A DNA stretch of 64,000 bases from Winogradskyella sp. (GCA_028383925.1 JAOEWO010000001.1:62001-126000), one strand, 5' to 3'. Shown: positions 26,480 through 35,557, counted from the first letter of the stretch. The notes: generated by a model not told the origin, from the letters alone. Made by a program: numbers and translations.

Positions 26480-27451
26480 ATGGCAAGAATACTAACAGGC
26501 ATACAAAGCACAGGCACACCACATTTGGGTAATATCTTAGGTGCAATTTTACCAGCAATAGCGCAAGCAAAAGATAATGCAAACGATTCGTATTTGTTTA
26601 TAGCAGATCTGCACTCCTTAACTCAAATAAAAGATGCAGAAATGTTACGAAGTAATACCTATTCTACCGCAGCAACTTGGCTAGCCTTTGGTTTAGATAT
26701 AGATAAAACTGTATTTTATAGACAAAGTGATGTGCCACAGGTAACTGAATTATCTTGGTATTTAAACTGTTTCTTTCCGTTTAAACGACTAGAGTTAGCG
26801 CATAGTTTTAAAGATAAAGCAGACCGTTTAGACGACGTAAACGGAGGGTTGTTTACCTACCCAATGCTAATGGCTGCAGATATTTTATTATATGATGCCG
26901 AAATTATACCAGTTGGCAAAGACCAAGAACAACATATAGAAATGACGCGCGATGTAGCCGCACGTTTTCATGCTAAAATGGGAGGTGAAACCTTTGTGCT
27001 ACCAAAAGCAGATATACAAAAAGATACCATGCTTATTCCTGGTACAGATGGTGCCAAGATGAGTAAAAGCAAAGGTAATATTATAGATATTTTTTTACCA
27101 GCCAAAAAGTTACGCAAGCAAATTATGTCTATACAAACAGACAGCACACCACTTGAAGACCCTAAAGATTGGAACACGTGCAACTGCTTTGCTATTTATA
27201 ACTTATTAGCATCTAAAGACGACGTTGAAACTATGAAAGCTAATTACAAAAATGGTGGTTATGGTTATGGGCATGCCAAGCAAGCTTTATATGAGTTAAT
27301 TATTGAACGTTTTGAGAAGCCTAGAGAACGTTACGATTATTACATGAATAACTTAGAAGAGATTGATGCTGCGTTAGCTAAAGGTGCAGCTAAGGCTAAA
27401 GTTGTTGCAGATGGTGTTTTGGCGCGTGTAAGATCTAAGGTTGGATATTAA
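26480..27451 (+). CDS. trpS: Tryptophan--tRNA ligase
   Basis: I start the gene at the ATG at 26480 (MARILTGIQSTG), giving 323 residues. The frame runs open about 15 codons further but through the palindrome and has no family match there. The class I signatures are TGTPHLGN (HIGH-like, about 11-18) and KMSKS (GAKMSKSKGN, about 194-203), with DQEQHIEMTRD as a Trp-enzyme segment. It charges tRNA-Trp in the cytoplasm. Its last 4 bp overlap the dprA stop on the opposite strand. Confidence 0.95.
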   Translation: MARILTGIQSTGTPHLGNILGAILPAIAQAKDNANDSYLFIADLHSLTQIKDAEMLRSNTYSTAATWLAFGLDIDKTVFYRQSDVPQVTELSWYLNCFFPFKRLELAHSFKDKADRLDDVNGGLFTYPMLMAADILLYDAEIIPVGKDQEQHIEMTRDVAARFHAKMGGETFVLPKADIQKDTMLIPGTDGAKMSKSKGNIIDIFLPAKKLRKQIMSIQTDSTPLEDPKDWNTCNCFAIYNLLASKDDVETMKANYKNGGYGYGHAKQALYELIIERFEKPRERYDYYMNNLEEIDAALAKGAAKAKVVADGVLARVRSKVGY

Positions 27452-28551
27452 ATCACCTCAAACAGTTTACCAGGCAGTGGTCTAACTACACCTTTTAATT
27501 CCATATTGAGTAAAATACCTGCAATTTTATAAGTTGGCATTTCACATTGTATGGCAATAACGTCTAGAAGCTCTTTGTCATTATCTTTTAGAAAATTATA
27601 GATAATTTTCTCATCGGGTTCTAACTCTACAAATAGTTGCTTCTGCACTGCTGGTTTTTTGTTAGATTCTAATTCCCAATTCAGCATATAAGGCACATCT
27701 AATGGATTGGAAAGTAAATGTGCTTTCTGAAATTTTATTAAATTATTACAGCCAACACTTTGGCTATCTGTAGTTCTGCCTGGCACAGCAAATACTTCTC
27801 TATTATAAGAATTGGCAATATCTGCGGTAACTAAACTGCCTCCTTTTTCGGCAGATTCTATAACTATTGTAGCTTCACTAAGCCCTGCAATAATGCGGTT
27901 GCGTTTTAAAAAATTATTTCTATCAAAATTGTCGGTACTCCAGAAATCTGAATAAAACCCACCATGATTTTCAATATCTGCCACATACTTTTTATGCACT
28001 TTAGGATAAATTTGATTTAAGCCGTGAGCCAAACAACCAATGGTTTGCAAGTTGTGCTTAACCGCAGCTTTGTGCGCTGTAATATCTGTACCATAAGCAA
28101 ACCCAGAGACAATTACAGGATTAAATTGTGCCAAACTTTCTACCAGTTTTTCGCAAAATGCAATACCACTTGTGGTAATTTTACGAGCACCAACAATACT
28201 TATAATACGCTGTTGTTTTAAGTTTATGTTTCCAGATTGAAATAAAACAATAGGGCCATCTATGCAATGTTTTAGCTTTTCGGGATAGGTATCTTCTGTA
28301 AAATAATGGACTAATAGGTTATTATCTTTAATAAATTTTAATTCACTTTCGGCTTCTTCTATATGTGTTTTATCAAAAAGACCTTGAATTGTAACCGTAC
28401 CTATGCCATCAATTTTTAACAAATTAGACATCTTTTCTTTTAAAACAGCCTCAACCGACCCACAATGATTTATAAGTTTTTTAGCTGTTGTTGGTCCTAT
28501 TTTAGGAACGTGTTGTAATACTAAAGCATAAATAAGTTGTTGGTCTGTCAT
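27448..28551 (-). CDS. dprA: DNA-processing protein DprA
   Basis: The 367-residue protein has an N-terminal helix-hairpin-helix part (KIDGIGTVT), the DprA Rossmann fold with SIVGARKITTSG and SGFAYGTDITAHKAA, then RNRIIAGLSEATIVIESAEKG. The C-terminal winged-helix domain (about 300-367) is the DprA-specific third domain. DprA protects incoming single-stranded DNA and loads RecA during natural transformation. No com genes are nearby. The gene overlaps trpS by 4 bp tail to tail. Confidence 0.95.
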   Translation of the reverse strand: MTDQQLIYALVLQHVPKIGPTTAKKLINHCGSVEAVLKEKMSNLLKIDGIGTVTIQGLFDKTHIEEAESELKFIKDNNLLVHYFTEDTYPEKLKHCIDGPIVLFQSGNINLKQQRIISIVGARKITTSGIAFCEKLVESLAQFNPVIVSGFAYGTDITAHKAAVKHNLQTIGCLAHGLNQIYPKVHKKYVADIENHGGFYSDFWSTDNFDRNNFLKRNRIIAGLSEATIVIESAEKGGSLVTADIANSYNREVFAVPGRTTDSQSVGCNNLIKFQKAHLLSNPLDVPYMLNWELESNKKPAVQKQLFVELEPDEKIIYNFLKDNDKELLDVIAIQCEMPTYKIAGILLNMELKGVVRPLPGKLFEVI

Positions 28552-28772
28552 AGAAACTAAAGTATGGTCTTAAGCGTTAAACAATTACACGAATATAACT
28601 ATATAATAATAGCTTTTTACAAAAGGTTATAAACTAAAAAATAGCAGTTCGAGAAAAAAAATTTTAATAAAAAAAGAGTTGTGAATTCGAAGAAAATCAG
28701 ACGTATAGACCATCTTATATTCTTATGTTAATAACTAAAGCTTCTCAAAGTTTCATCAGAAATAATTTTTTT

Positions 28773-28780
28773 TAACTTTG
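28773..28780 (+). promoter_or_regulatory. -7 box for the HU/SPOR protein gene
   Basis: TAACTTTG lies 7 bp before the ATG at 28788, so the expected leader is only a few bases or absent. I see no TTG at the right distance. Confidence 0.5.
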
Positions 28781-28787
28781 CTCTAAT

Positions 28788-29726
28788 ATGCAGTTAGAGA
28801 CTTACATTAGCGACCTTTTATATAGATACGATTGTGTTACCGTTCCTGGTTTTGGTGCCTTTTTAACACACCGTGAATCTGCGAAAATGCATAGCTCTAC
28901 GCACACATTTTACCCACCAAAAAAAGTAGTATCCTTTAACGAACAGCTGCAAAATAACGATGGCTTACTTGCTAATTACATTGCAGAAGTTGAAAAGATA
29001 CCTTACGCAACAGCTACTATTAATATTTCTAGTAAAGTTAAAGCGCTAAAATCGTATTTGGTAGAAGGGGAAACTATTGAGTTTACTAATATCGGTGAGT
29101 TGGCCTTAAATACTGACGGAAAAATTTTATTTAATCCGTCTAACCACATCAATTATTTAACTGATGCTTTTGGCTTATCTCATTTTACATCTTTAGACAT
29201 AACAAGAGAAGTTTATAAAGAAACTATTACTGCTGTTGAAGAAAAAACACCTATTGCATTTACACCAGAAAAACGCAATACAACCAACTGGTTAAAATAT
29301 GCTGCAACGGCTGTTATATTATTAGGTTTAAGTGGTTTTGTTGGCGCAAGCTATTACAAAACAACTATAGAAAACCACAACCAATTAGCACAAGAAAGTG
29401 CAAATAATCAGTTAGAAGCTAAAGTACAACAAGCTACATTTATAATTAGCAATCCGTTGCCTGCCGCAACATTATCTGTAAACAAACAAAGTGGCAACTA
29501 TCACATAGTGGCTGGTGCTTATAGAGTTGAAGCAAATTCTAACAAAAAAATAAAACAACTAAGAGCTAAAGGCTATAAAGCCAGAACTATTGGTGCTAAT
29601 CGTTACGGTTTGCATGAAGTTGTTTATGCCAGTTTTGACAACAGAGAAGATGCACAGCGCGAACTTTTTAAAATACGCAATTCGCACAATAGTGATGCTT
29701 GGTTATTAATTAAGGCTTTAGATTAA
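28788..29726 (+). CDS. HU-CCDC81-like and SPOR domain protein
   Basis: The 312-residue protein has two HU-like domains of the prokaryotic CCDC81 type in the N-terminal 135 residues (VTVPGFGAFLTH, then GETIEFTNIGEL). One membrane segment (about 168-190) and a SPOR domain (236-312, NYHIVAGAYR to the end) follow. SPOR domains bind denuded peptidoglycan at the division septum. The layout implies a cytoplasmic HU-like part and a periplasmic SPOR part, a possible link between nucleoid or cytoskeleton and septal wall. The family is common in Bacteroidota and poorly studied. Confidence 0.87.
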   Translation: MQLETYISDLLYRYDCVTVPGFGAFLTHRESAKMHSSTHTFYPPKKVVSFNEQLQNNDGLLANYIAEVEKIPYATATINISSKVKALKSYLVEGETIEFTNIGELALNTDGKILFNPSNHINYLTDAFGLSHFTSLDITREVYKETITAVEEKTPIAFTPEKRNTTNWLKYAATAVILLGLSGFVGASYYKTTIENHNQLAQESANNQLEAKVQQATFIISNPLPAATLSVNKQSGNYHIVAGAYRVEANSNKKIKQLRAKGYKARTIGANRYGLHEVVYASFDNREDAQRELFKIRNSHNSDAWLLIKALD

Positions 29727-30049
29727 TCTTCTAATCTAACTACACAATTTTTTTGTTTTTAACCCGTTGTCTATTTCGTATTAAAGTATAAAAACTACAT
29801 AAACTCAAGTAGTTTTAAGGCACAACATATTGTATCGAGAATTCTTTAGAAATTAAAATTTTGCTTCTAAGTATAAATTATTCTCATTTTAAATCGAAAA
29901 ACCCACGCGAAGTGACGCATTTTATCAAAATATAAAAAGGCTTGTTTTTAGCTATTTTTAATGCGTCTTAAAATGACAATGTAAGAAATTCTAAATTCGT
30001 ACATCTACAACCTAAAATCCATTTATCTTTGCATAAGATTAAAAAACTT
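29727..30049. other. 323-bp intergenic region
   Basis: It contains an 8-bp hairpin at 29791-29816 (AAAACTAC / GTAGTTTT, no T-run, so a weak terminator at best). It also contains a wider inverted repeat GACGCATT / AATGCGTC (29914-29921 with 29960-29967) and a -7 box at 30024-30031. The middle weakly resembles 14545-14720. No gene is visible. Confidence 0.55.
30024..30031 (+). promoter_or_regulatory. -7 box for the acyl-CoA thioesterase
   Basis: TATCTTTG is a full match to TAnnTTTG and lies 18 bp before the chosen ATG at 30050. This supports the inner start, because the alternative TTG at 30029 would overlap the box itself. Confidence 0.55.
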
Positions 30050-30559
30050 ATGCAATCAAGAACAGCCTTTCAGTCTAAAACTATAGTTACCGATTTAGTT
30101 TTACCTAGTGAAACCAATCCTATTAATAATTTATTTGGTGGCGAGTTGCTGGCACGTATGGATAGGGCTGCGAGTATAGCAGCAAGGCGTCACTCTAGAC
30201 GTATTGTGGTTACCGCTTCGGTAAACCACGTCGCTTTTAACAGATCTGTACCTTTAGGCAGTGTTGTTACAATTGAAGCTAAAGTATCGCGTGCCTTTAC
30301 ATCTTCTATGGAAGTCTATATGGACGTTTGGATTGAAGATAGAGAGTCTGGCGAGTGTATTAAAGCCAATGAGGCTATTTATACCTTTGTTGCTGTAGAT
30401 GAAACTGGCCGACCTGTAAAAGTGCCAGAACTTTTACCCGAAACAGCGTTAGAAATAGAACGTTTTGACGCTGCACTTAGACGTAAACAATTAAGCTTAT
30501 TACTTGCTGGTAAAATGAAACCTAATGACGCCACTGAATTAAAAGCACTTTTTGAGTAA
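30050..30559 (+). CDS. Acyl-CoA thioesterase, hotdog fold
   Basis: The protein has 169 residues from the ATG at 30050 (MQSRTAFQSK). A TTG seven codons upstream is rejected because it falls in the promoter box. The hotdog-fold thioesterase signature NNLFGGELLARMDRAAS appears near residue 28, with the conserved Asn, Gly-Gly and Asp of the YciA/BACH type. It should hydrolyse acyl-CoA to free acid and CoA in the cytoplasm. Chain-length preference cannot be read. Confidence 0.9.
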   Translation: MQSRTAFQSKTIVTDLVLPSETNPINNLFGGELLARMDRAASIAARRHSRRIVVTASVNHVAFNRSVPLGSVVTIEAKVSRAFTSSMEVYMDVWIEDRESGECIKANEAIYTFVAVDETGRPVKVPELLPETALEIERFDAALRRKQLSLLLAGKMKPNDATELKALFE

Positions 30560-30666
30560 TTATTTTGGTTTGCCGCGAAGCTATAAGCACATAAAATAAA
30601 ATTGCTTTTTAATACTTTCCTTTAAATGGCTTTACTAAGGCTCTAAATAATATGTATTGAGTTTTA

Positions 30667-31887
30667 TTATTTAACCAACCAATACTGAGGATTTAATTTT
30701 TGGTCGTTTTTATAAACCCTAAAACCTAGCATACTTTCACCATTCGTTTTACTTGTAAAAACCTGCCCAATGGCTTGTCCGGTTTTTACTTTATCGCCAG
30801 ACTTCACATATATTTTAGATAGGTTGGTATAAATAGTAAGGTAATTTCCATGCCTAATTATAATAGCCGGATTCCCGTTTTTTACAATTACAACTTTAGA
30901 AATTTCACCATTAAAAACAGCTTTAACCTCAGTACTATCTTCGGTAGCAATTTTTATCCCAGGATTATTAACCTCAACACTACTGTCGGTTAACGAACGG
31001 CCTTTACCAAATTTAGCTTTAATAACACCTCTAGACACAGGCCACCCTAATTTACCTTGGTTAGCTGCAAAATTTGTTGCTAACCGTTTAGCTTCGGGAG
31101 TTAATACAAACTTACCAGTAGATGTTTTCTTACCAGCTTCCTTATTAGATGCCGCAATGGCTTCCTTAATTAAGCGGTTAATTTCTCTATCTATACGATC
31201 TGCCTCTTGCTTTTTCTGTTTAATACGAGCCGTTAATTTGCTCATATTATTTTTAATAGAAGCCATTAAAGTTTCATGTTGTTTTACATCTAATTCTAAC
31301 TGGCGTTTTGCTGTTCTATTTTCTTCAATAAGCTTTTTCTTATCTTCCTTTTGTTTAGATAATTGAATATTTAAGTCTTGTAAATCTTTTGTTTTTGTTT
31401 TTATAGCCTCACCTTGCTCTTTTTGATAATTAGCATATTGCTTCATATACTGAAGGCGCTTATAAGCTTGTTTAAAATTATCTGACGATAATAAAAACAT
31501 TACTTTACTTTGTTCTGACTTGCTCTTATAAGACTTCACTACCATTGCGGCATAATCATCTTTTAACTCTTTTAGTTGGGCTCTAAGACTTGTAATTTCT
31601 TTTTGGTTAGAGTTAATTTCTCTTGTAAGCAAATTAGCTTGCTCGTTTGTTATTCTAATTAAGTTTTTTCTCGCACTAACTTTAAGATTTAAATCTTCAA
31701 TACGTGTAATTTCAGATTTTTCTTGCTTCTTTTTTGTAAACAATAAAGCATTAATCTGTTTCATCTCTTTTAAGACTTGCTGACGCTGCTTCTCTAATTT
31801 TTTTTGCGCAGCACTCTGTGCAGACAACGAAAATGAGGTTATTAAAAACCCTAAAATAATAACGATATGAAGACGCTTTATAATCAT
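30667..31887 (-). CDS. EnvC-like murein hydrolase activator, degenerate LytM domain
   Basis: The 406-residue secreted protein has a signal peptide (ending SLSAQ, about residue 24), a long coiled coil (about 25-250) and a C-terminal LytM/M23 domain (about 290-406). The metal ligands are not preserved. NPGIKI stands where HxGxD is expected, RHGNYLTIYTNL lacks the second His of the usual Y-x-H, and LGFRVYK replaces the HxHxE-type end. EnvC of E. coli is likewise inactive and activates amidases, so the same role at division is likely. It overlaps the DUF4292 gene by 4 bp, which indicates coupling. Confidence 0.87.
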   Translation of the reverse strand: MIIKRLHIVIILGFLITSFSLSAQSAAQKKLEKQRQQVLKEMKQINALLFTKKKQEKSEITRIEDLNLKVSARKNLIRITNEQANLLTREINSNQKEITSLRAQLKELKDDYAAMVVKSYKSKSEQSKVMFLLSSDNFKQAYKRLQYMKQYANYQKEQGEAIKTKTKDLQDLNIQLSKQKEDKKKLIEENRTAKRQLELDVKQHETLMASIKNNMSKLTARIKQKKQEADRIDREINRLIKEAIAASNKEAGKKTSTGKFVLTPEAKRLATNFAANQGKLGWPVSRGVIKAKFGKGRSLTDSSVEVNNPGIKIATEDSTEVKAVFNGEISKVVIVKNGNPAIIIRHGNYLTIYTNLSKIYVKSGDKVKTGQAIGQVFTSKTNGESMLGFRVYKNDQKLNPQYWLVK

Positions 31888-32678
31888 TGCTTAATAATAA
31901 TTTCTTTATAGCCAGATGGCATTTTAAACGGAAAACGAAGCTCGTCATTTAAAGCTACAGATTTAAACCCCATTGTTACAGCAACCTCTTCTGAATCTTC
32001 TACAGCAACAATTCTTATATCTTTAGGGATTACTTGTTTATTAACTTCTTGGTAGCTTGCATAATCTATCTGTAATATTCTTTTTTCTAATTGTTGTACC
32101 AATTGCAAACTGTCCATTTTAAAATGAGACGGATTTATAAGATAAATTAAGTCTAATAATTCGTTTTGCTTTTTTGGTTGTAGAAGATAAGATGTATTGT
32201 TTACAGACACTGTATGCGCTTGATCTCTAAGGTTAAAAATTGCTTGACCTAAAAGAATATTCTGTACTTTATTAAAATCTAATGCTATACCAACAAAATC
32301 GCTTAACAACTCGTAATCACCCTCAAAAAAGGTATTATCGCTTTTATTATAAAAACGCACTTCTTTTGGTGTAATCATTATACGCGCCAAACCAAACGGT
32401 GCACTTAACCAAATTACTTTATCCTTTTCCATTCTAAAGCTAAAGGTGAAGCCTTGTGCTCTTTCACCTTGTATAAACTCTATTTTAACCTTGGCTTGCA
32501 TGGTTTTAAAATCGGCTTCATTTTTTTGGTGCTGTTTAATAACCTGCTTTGCAGATACTTTATCGCTTGCCGTACCAGAGGCTACTACACTTTTGGCAGA
32601 CTTACAGCCCACCAATAAAACAAGTAGTACACCACTTACAATTGATTTAAAGAATATAGAGGTTTTTGTGTGCTTCAT
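31884..32678 (-). CDS. DUF4292 lipoprotein, LolB-like
   Basis: The 264-residue lipoprotein has lipobox LVGC (Cys25). The mature part has the beta-rich pattern of DUF4292, with GFTFSFRMEKDKVIWLSAP and GLARIMITP, reminiscent of LolA/LolB-type folds that carry lipoproteins. A role in outer membrane lipoprotein handling has been proposed for similar proteins but is unproven. It is translationally linked to both neighbours: its start directly follows the TPR gene stop and its end overlaps the EnvC-like gene. Confidence 0.83.
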   Translation of the reverse strand: MKHTKTSIFFKSIVSGVLLVLLVGCKSAKSVVASGTASDKVSAKQVIKQHQKNEADFKTMQAKVKIEFIQGERAQGFTFSFRMEKDKVIWLSAPFGLARIMITPKEVRFYNKSDNTFFEGDYELLSDFVGIALDFNKVQNILLGQAIFNLRDQAHTVSVNNTSYLLQPKKQNELLDLIYLINPSHFKMDSLQLVQQLEKRILQIDYASYQEVNKQVIPKDIRIVAVEDSEEVAVTMGFKSVALNDELRFPFKMPSGYKEIIIKQ

Positions 32679-34040
32679 TTATTGTTGTGCTTTTATTGCT
32701 TGAGCCTTTTTAGCAAACGCTTCAGACTTACTAATATTATTAATAGCCTTATAAGCAATACTTAATTCTGAATAGAAATCTGCTTCCATTTTTAGGTTTT
32801 CAACTAAATAATCTAATCCCATTTCTAAATAATCTATAGCTGCAGCACTATTGTTTAGTTTATTATTTGCAACACCGTTAACTAAATACAAAATAGGCTG
32901 TGCTGGGTATAACTCTATTGCAGCTTCACTATCACTAACCACAGCTTTAAAATCTGCAATATCTAATTGAAGCAATAAGACGTCTTTAATAAGTTTAAAG
33001 TCGTTAGGGCTTTGCTTTAGAGCTTCTTTAAAATTAGAAAGTGCTTTAGCTTTATCGCCAGCTTTAAGATAATACTGCCCTAAATCGCTGTGTGTTTGAG
33101 CATTTTTACCAGTATCTACTATTGTAGTAATCTCTATTAAATTAGACTCGTATTCTGGGTTATTAGCTACAAAAGCCACAAAATCTTTTAAAACTTTAGC
33201 TTTAGCATCTGCATTAATATCTGAACTACCCAATGCTATTTTAATTGAGTTAATGGCAGCCTCTATTTTATTATCTTGAAGATAAAATTTATACAATGCT
33301 AAGTGTACAAACTTAGACTCTGGCATAACCTTTATTAAATGCTTAGCGGCTTTATAAGCCTTCTTAATATCACCTATTTGGCTGTATCTGTATATAAGCT
33401 TTAAGTGATTGTCTTCGTTATTTGGGTTATTTGCAATACGTTCTTCTAAATTTTCTATACGATCGTCTGCATTGCCTGTAATACTGTAAATATCGTTTCG
33501 CATGGCATCTCTAGATTCACTAATACCCAAATCTGCATCGAGCTCATCTAAAAGGTCTAAGGCTTGTTTATAGCGCTCTTCTCTAACATACAATGCCGCT
33601 AAATCTTCCTTATAATCGGGATGGTATTTTACTAATTGCTTAATCGTTTTAATCGCATTATTTATATCTTCTTGTTGGTAATAGACATCGTACAACTCAT
33701 CTAAAAACCACTCATTGTCTGGCTGCATACCAATCGCCTTTTTTAAGTTGTCTTCAGCAGCTCCGAAGTTTTTAAGCTTGTTGTAATTTTTACCTAGCTC
33801 AAAATATATAACAGGTAATTTACTGTTTAGATTTAAACATTTTTGAAGTGCATCTACAGCACGATCATAATTTTCGATTCCTTTTTGTTTTAAAGCTTCA
33901 AAAAAATACTCTTGAAATTCGTCTTCTACATTACCTAAGTCATCGTCTGGTCTTTTATTAAAGTCTACTTGTGCATAGAACGTTTGTGGAATACTTAGTA
34001 TTCCGATGAGTAATATTAATATATAGCGTTTTTTTTTCAT
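32679..34040 (-). CDS. Exported tetratricopeptide repeat protein
   Basis: The 453-residue protein has a signal peptide (ending TFYAQ, about residue 24) followed by about ten TPR-like helical pairs (for example residues 60-130 and 310-400). There is no enzymatic domain. TPR arrays mediate protein binding. Position ahead of DUF4292 and the EnvC-like gene, directly abutting, suggests a periplasmic assembly or envelope maintenance role. Its leader contains repeat A (34046-34074), which ends 6 bp before the ATG. Confidence 0.85.
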   Translation of the reverse strand: MKKKRYILILLIGILSIPQTFYAQVDFNKRPDDDLGNVEDEFQEYFFEALKQKGIENYDRAVDALQKCLNLNSKLPVIYFELGKNYNKLKNFGAAEDNLKKAIGMQPDNEWFLDELYDVYYQQEDINNAIKTIKQLVKYHPDYKEDLAALYVREERYKQALDLLDELDADLGISESRDAMRNDIYSITGNADDRIENLEERIANNPNNEDNHLKLIYRYSQIGDIKKAYKAAKHLIKVMPESKFVHLALYKFYLQDNKIEAAINSIKIALGSSDINADAKAKVLKDFVAFVANNPEYESNLIEITTIVDTGKNAQTHSDLGQYYLKAGDKAKALSNFKEALKQSPNDFKLIKDVLLLQLDIADFKAVVSDSEAAIELYPAQPILYLVNGVANNKLNNSAAAIDYLEMGLDYLVENLKMEADFYSELSIAYKAINNISKSEAFAKKAQAIKAQQ

Positions 34041-34045
34041 CTATT

Positions 34046-34074
34046 AAGACCTTTCGACTGCGCTCAAGGTGACA
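34046..34074 (-). repeat. palindromic repeat family A, copy 1
   Basis: The plus strand reads AAGACCTTTCGACTGCGC then TCAAGGTGACA. ACCTT and AAGGT can pair across a 12-nt loop. Copies 2 and 3 lie at 36029-36057 (one base different in the core) and 40831-40860. This one is 6 bp upstream of the TPR gene start. Confidence 0.85.
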
Positions 34075-34114
34075 ATTAGGTTTCAAAAGTTGTTCCAAAC
34101 TAAAACAGGTTGAA

Positions 34115-34134
34115 ATTCCTGCATGGGCAGGGAT
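34115..34134 (-). repeat. palindromic repeat family C, copy 2
   Basis: Arms ATTCCTGC and GCAGGGAT (one G-U pair) flank a short loop, in the gap between the nucleotidyltransferase stop and repeat A. There is no T-run, so it is not a normal terminator. Confidence 0.6.
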
Positions 34135-34135
34135 T

Positions 34136-35155
34136 TTATTCCATTTGTGTATAGTCACCAATACTAATCTTTGTAAACTCGCCATTATACTTAACGTGGT
34201 TACCAATCATAGCTTCGTCTAAATTAGCGTTTTTAATAGTCGTTAGGTTTTGTATTAAGCTATTTTTAACGGTTGAATTTTCTATAACACAATTTTTACC
34301 TATAGATACAAAAGGGCCAACTGTAGTGTTTTTTAATACAGTTCCTTTTGCTATGTAGCAAGGCTCAATTATTTTTGAATTTTCTAAAACAACAGTGGCA
34401 TCAATTAATTGTTCGTTATTGTCTGCTTTTAAAAAGCCTAACATTCTGGCATTTGTTTCTAGTGTAACGACTTTGTTTCCGCAATCCATCCACTCGTCTA
34501 CAGTACCAGTTTTAAAAATTTTACCATCGGCCATCATACGTTTAATACCATCGTTAATTTGGTATTCTCCGCCATTCATTACATTTTCATCTAAAACTTC
34601 TTGAAGCTTTTCTTTTAAAACAGCTACATCTTTAAAATAATAAATACCTATTACAGCTTGGTCACTTACAAAGGTTTCTGGTTTTTCTACTAACTCCACA
34701 ATGTTGTGTTCATCATTTAGTTTTACTACACCATAGGCTTCAGGGTTTGCGACACGCTTTGTCCAAATAACACTATCTGCACTTGGATCTAAATCAAACT
34801 CAGCTCTAATCAATGTATCTGCATAAGCGATAACTGCAGGGCCAGATAAAGAGGGTTTAGCACTCATAATGGCGTGACCTGTACCCAAGGGTTGATCTTG
34901 TCTATAAATTGAGGCTTTGGCACCTAAACCTTCTGCTAGTTCTGTTAAACTTTGTACAACGTCATCACCAAAAAATGCGGGATCGCCTAAAACAAAAGCA
35001 ATTTCTTCAATAGGCTGCTTTAAAACTTTAGCGATATCTTTTACCAAACGGTGCACAATGGGTTGACCAGCAACAGGAATTAGTGGTTTTGGTACGGTTA
35101 AACTATGTGGTCTAAGGCGAGAACCTCTGCCTGCCATTGGTACTATTATTTTCAT
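34136..35155 (-). CDS. Sugar-1-phosphate nucleotidyltransferase with beta-helix tail
   Basis: The 339-residue protein has the nucleotidyltransferase signature MAGRGSRLRP (7-16), PKPLIPVAG and YADTLI, where the Asp should bind metal. The C-terminal third has left-handed beta-helix hexad repeats (VVLENSKIIEPCYI, TTVGPFVSIG). This is the RmlA/GlmU-like plan, forming NDP-sugars for envelope glycans. The exact sugar is not readable. It sits with a dUTPase, flippase and TPR/DUF4292/EnvC-like genes, a recurrent grouping in flavobacteria. A palindrome (35163-35178) lies 7 bp before its ATG. Confidence 0.85.
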   Translation of the reverse strand: MKIIVPMAGRGSRLRPHSLTVPKPLIPVAGQPIVHRLVKDIAKVLKQPIEEIAFVLGDPAFFGDDVVQSLTELAEGLGAKASIYRQDQPLGTGHAIMSAKPSLSGPAVIAYADTLIRAEFDLDPSADSVIWTKRVANPEAYGVVKLNDEHNIVELVEKPETFVSDQAVIGIYYFKDVAVLKEKLQEVLDENVMNGGEYQINDGIKRMMADGKIFKTGTVDEWMDCGNKVVTLETNARMLGFLKADNNEQLIDATVVLENSKIIEPCYIAKGTVLKNTTVGPFVSIGKNCVIENSTVKNSLIQNLTTIKNANLDEAMIGNHVKYNGEFTKISIGDYTQME

Positions 35156-35162
35156 ACTCTTG

Positions 35163-35178
35163 TCCCGAACATTCGGGA
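35163..35178 (-). repeat. palindromic repeat family D, copy 1
   Basis: TCCCGAA / TTCGGGA with a 2-nt loop is followed on the plus strand by TATCTTTT. The second copy, at 40770-40783, has different arm bases (CCCGTT/AACGGG) but the same position before an ATG and the same TATCTTTT on the far side, so pairing is kept while sequence differs. Confidence 0.75.
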
Positions 35179-35200
35179 TATCTTTTAAATGTTAAACTTA

Positions 35201-35220
35201 ATTCTTGTAAAAACAGGAAT
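35201..35220 (-). repeat. palindromic repeat family C, copy 3 (decayed)
   Basis: Arms ATTCTTGT and ACAGGAAT pair with one G-U across four A residues. It lies between the nucleotidyltransferase gene and the GIY-YIG remnant. Confidence 0.55.
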
Positions 35221-35257
35221 CTCTTTATTCTTTTCTTAATTTATTAAAATTTAGATT

Positions 35258-35541
35258 TCAATTGGCACTTATATCAAACCAACTAGGATTCATATCTTCT
35301 ATTAATTCAATTTTCCAATCTCTTTTCCTTTTTTGAAAGCTCTTTCTCGTTTTTCAGCTTCACTTCCTATTTGGAACTCCTCAAAATACACTAATCTATT
35401 ACAATTATACTTAGCGGTAAAAGATCTAGAGTATACTTTTAACTTGTGTTCTTTTACTCTTTATTCTATATTATCTGTTACTCCAATGTAAATTACACCG
35501 GCTGGCTTGTTTGCCATTATATAGACACACCAATTTTTCAT
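35258..35541 (-). pseudogene. GIY-YIG nuclease family remnant
   Basis: From an ATG at 35541 the minus strand encodes a GIY-YIG domain. VYIMANKPAGVIYIGVT holds the two Tyr-bearing motif strands, and HKLKVYSRSFTAKYN and LVYFEEF are family landmarks. It is broken twice. TAA at 35461-35463 stands where the family has an Arg (IE-stop-RVKEH). A one-base frameshift in the A-rich run near 35320-35334 moves the end (KIELIEDMNPSWFDI) into another frame that stops at 35258. Intact it would be about 94 residues, the small stand-alone type with no known role. The 425-bp gap between the nucleotidyltransferase and dut is filled by this remnant and three palindromes. Confidence 0.85.
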
Positions 35542-35557
35542 TGTTGTTTATTCTGAG

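Noticed and set aside
34115-34134. Palindrome as terminator of the nucleotidyltransferase gene
   Set aside because: No T-run on either strand, and the same sequence occurs directly before trpS, where a terminator would not fit.
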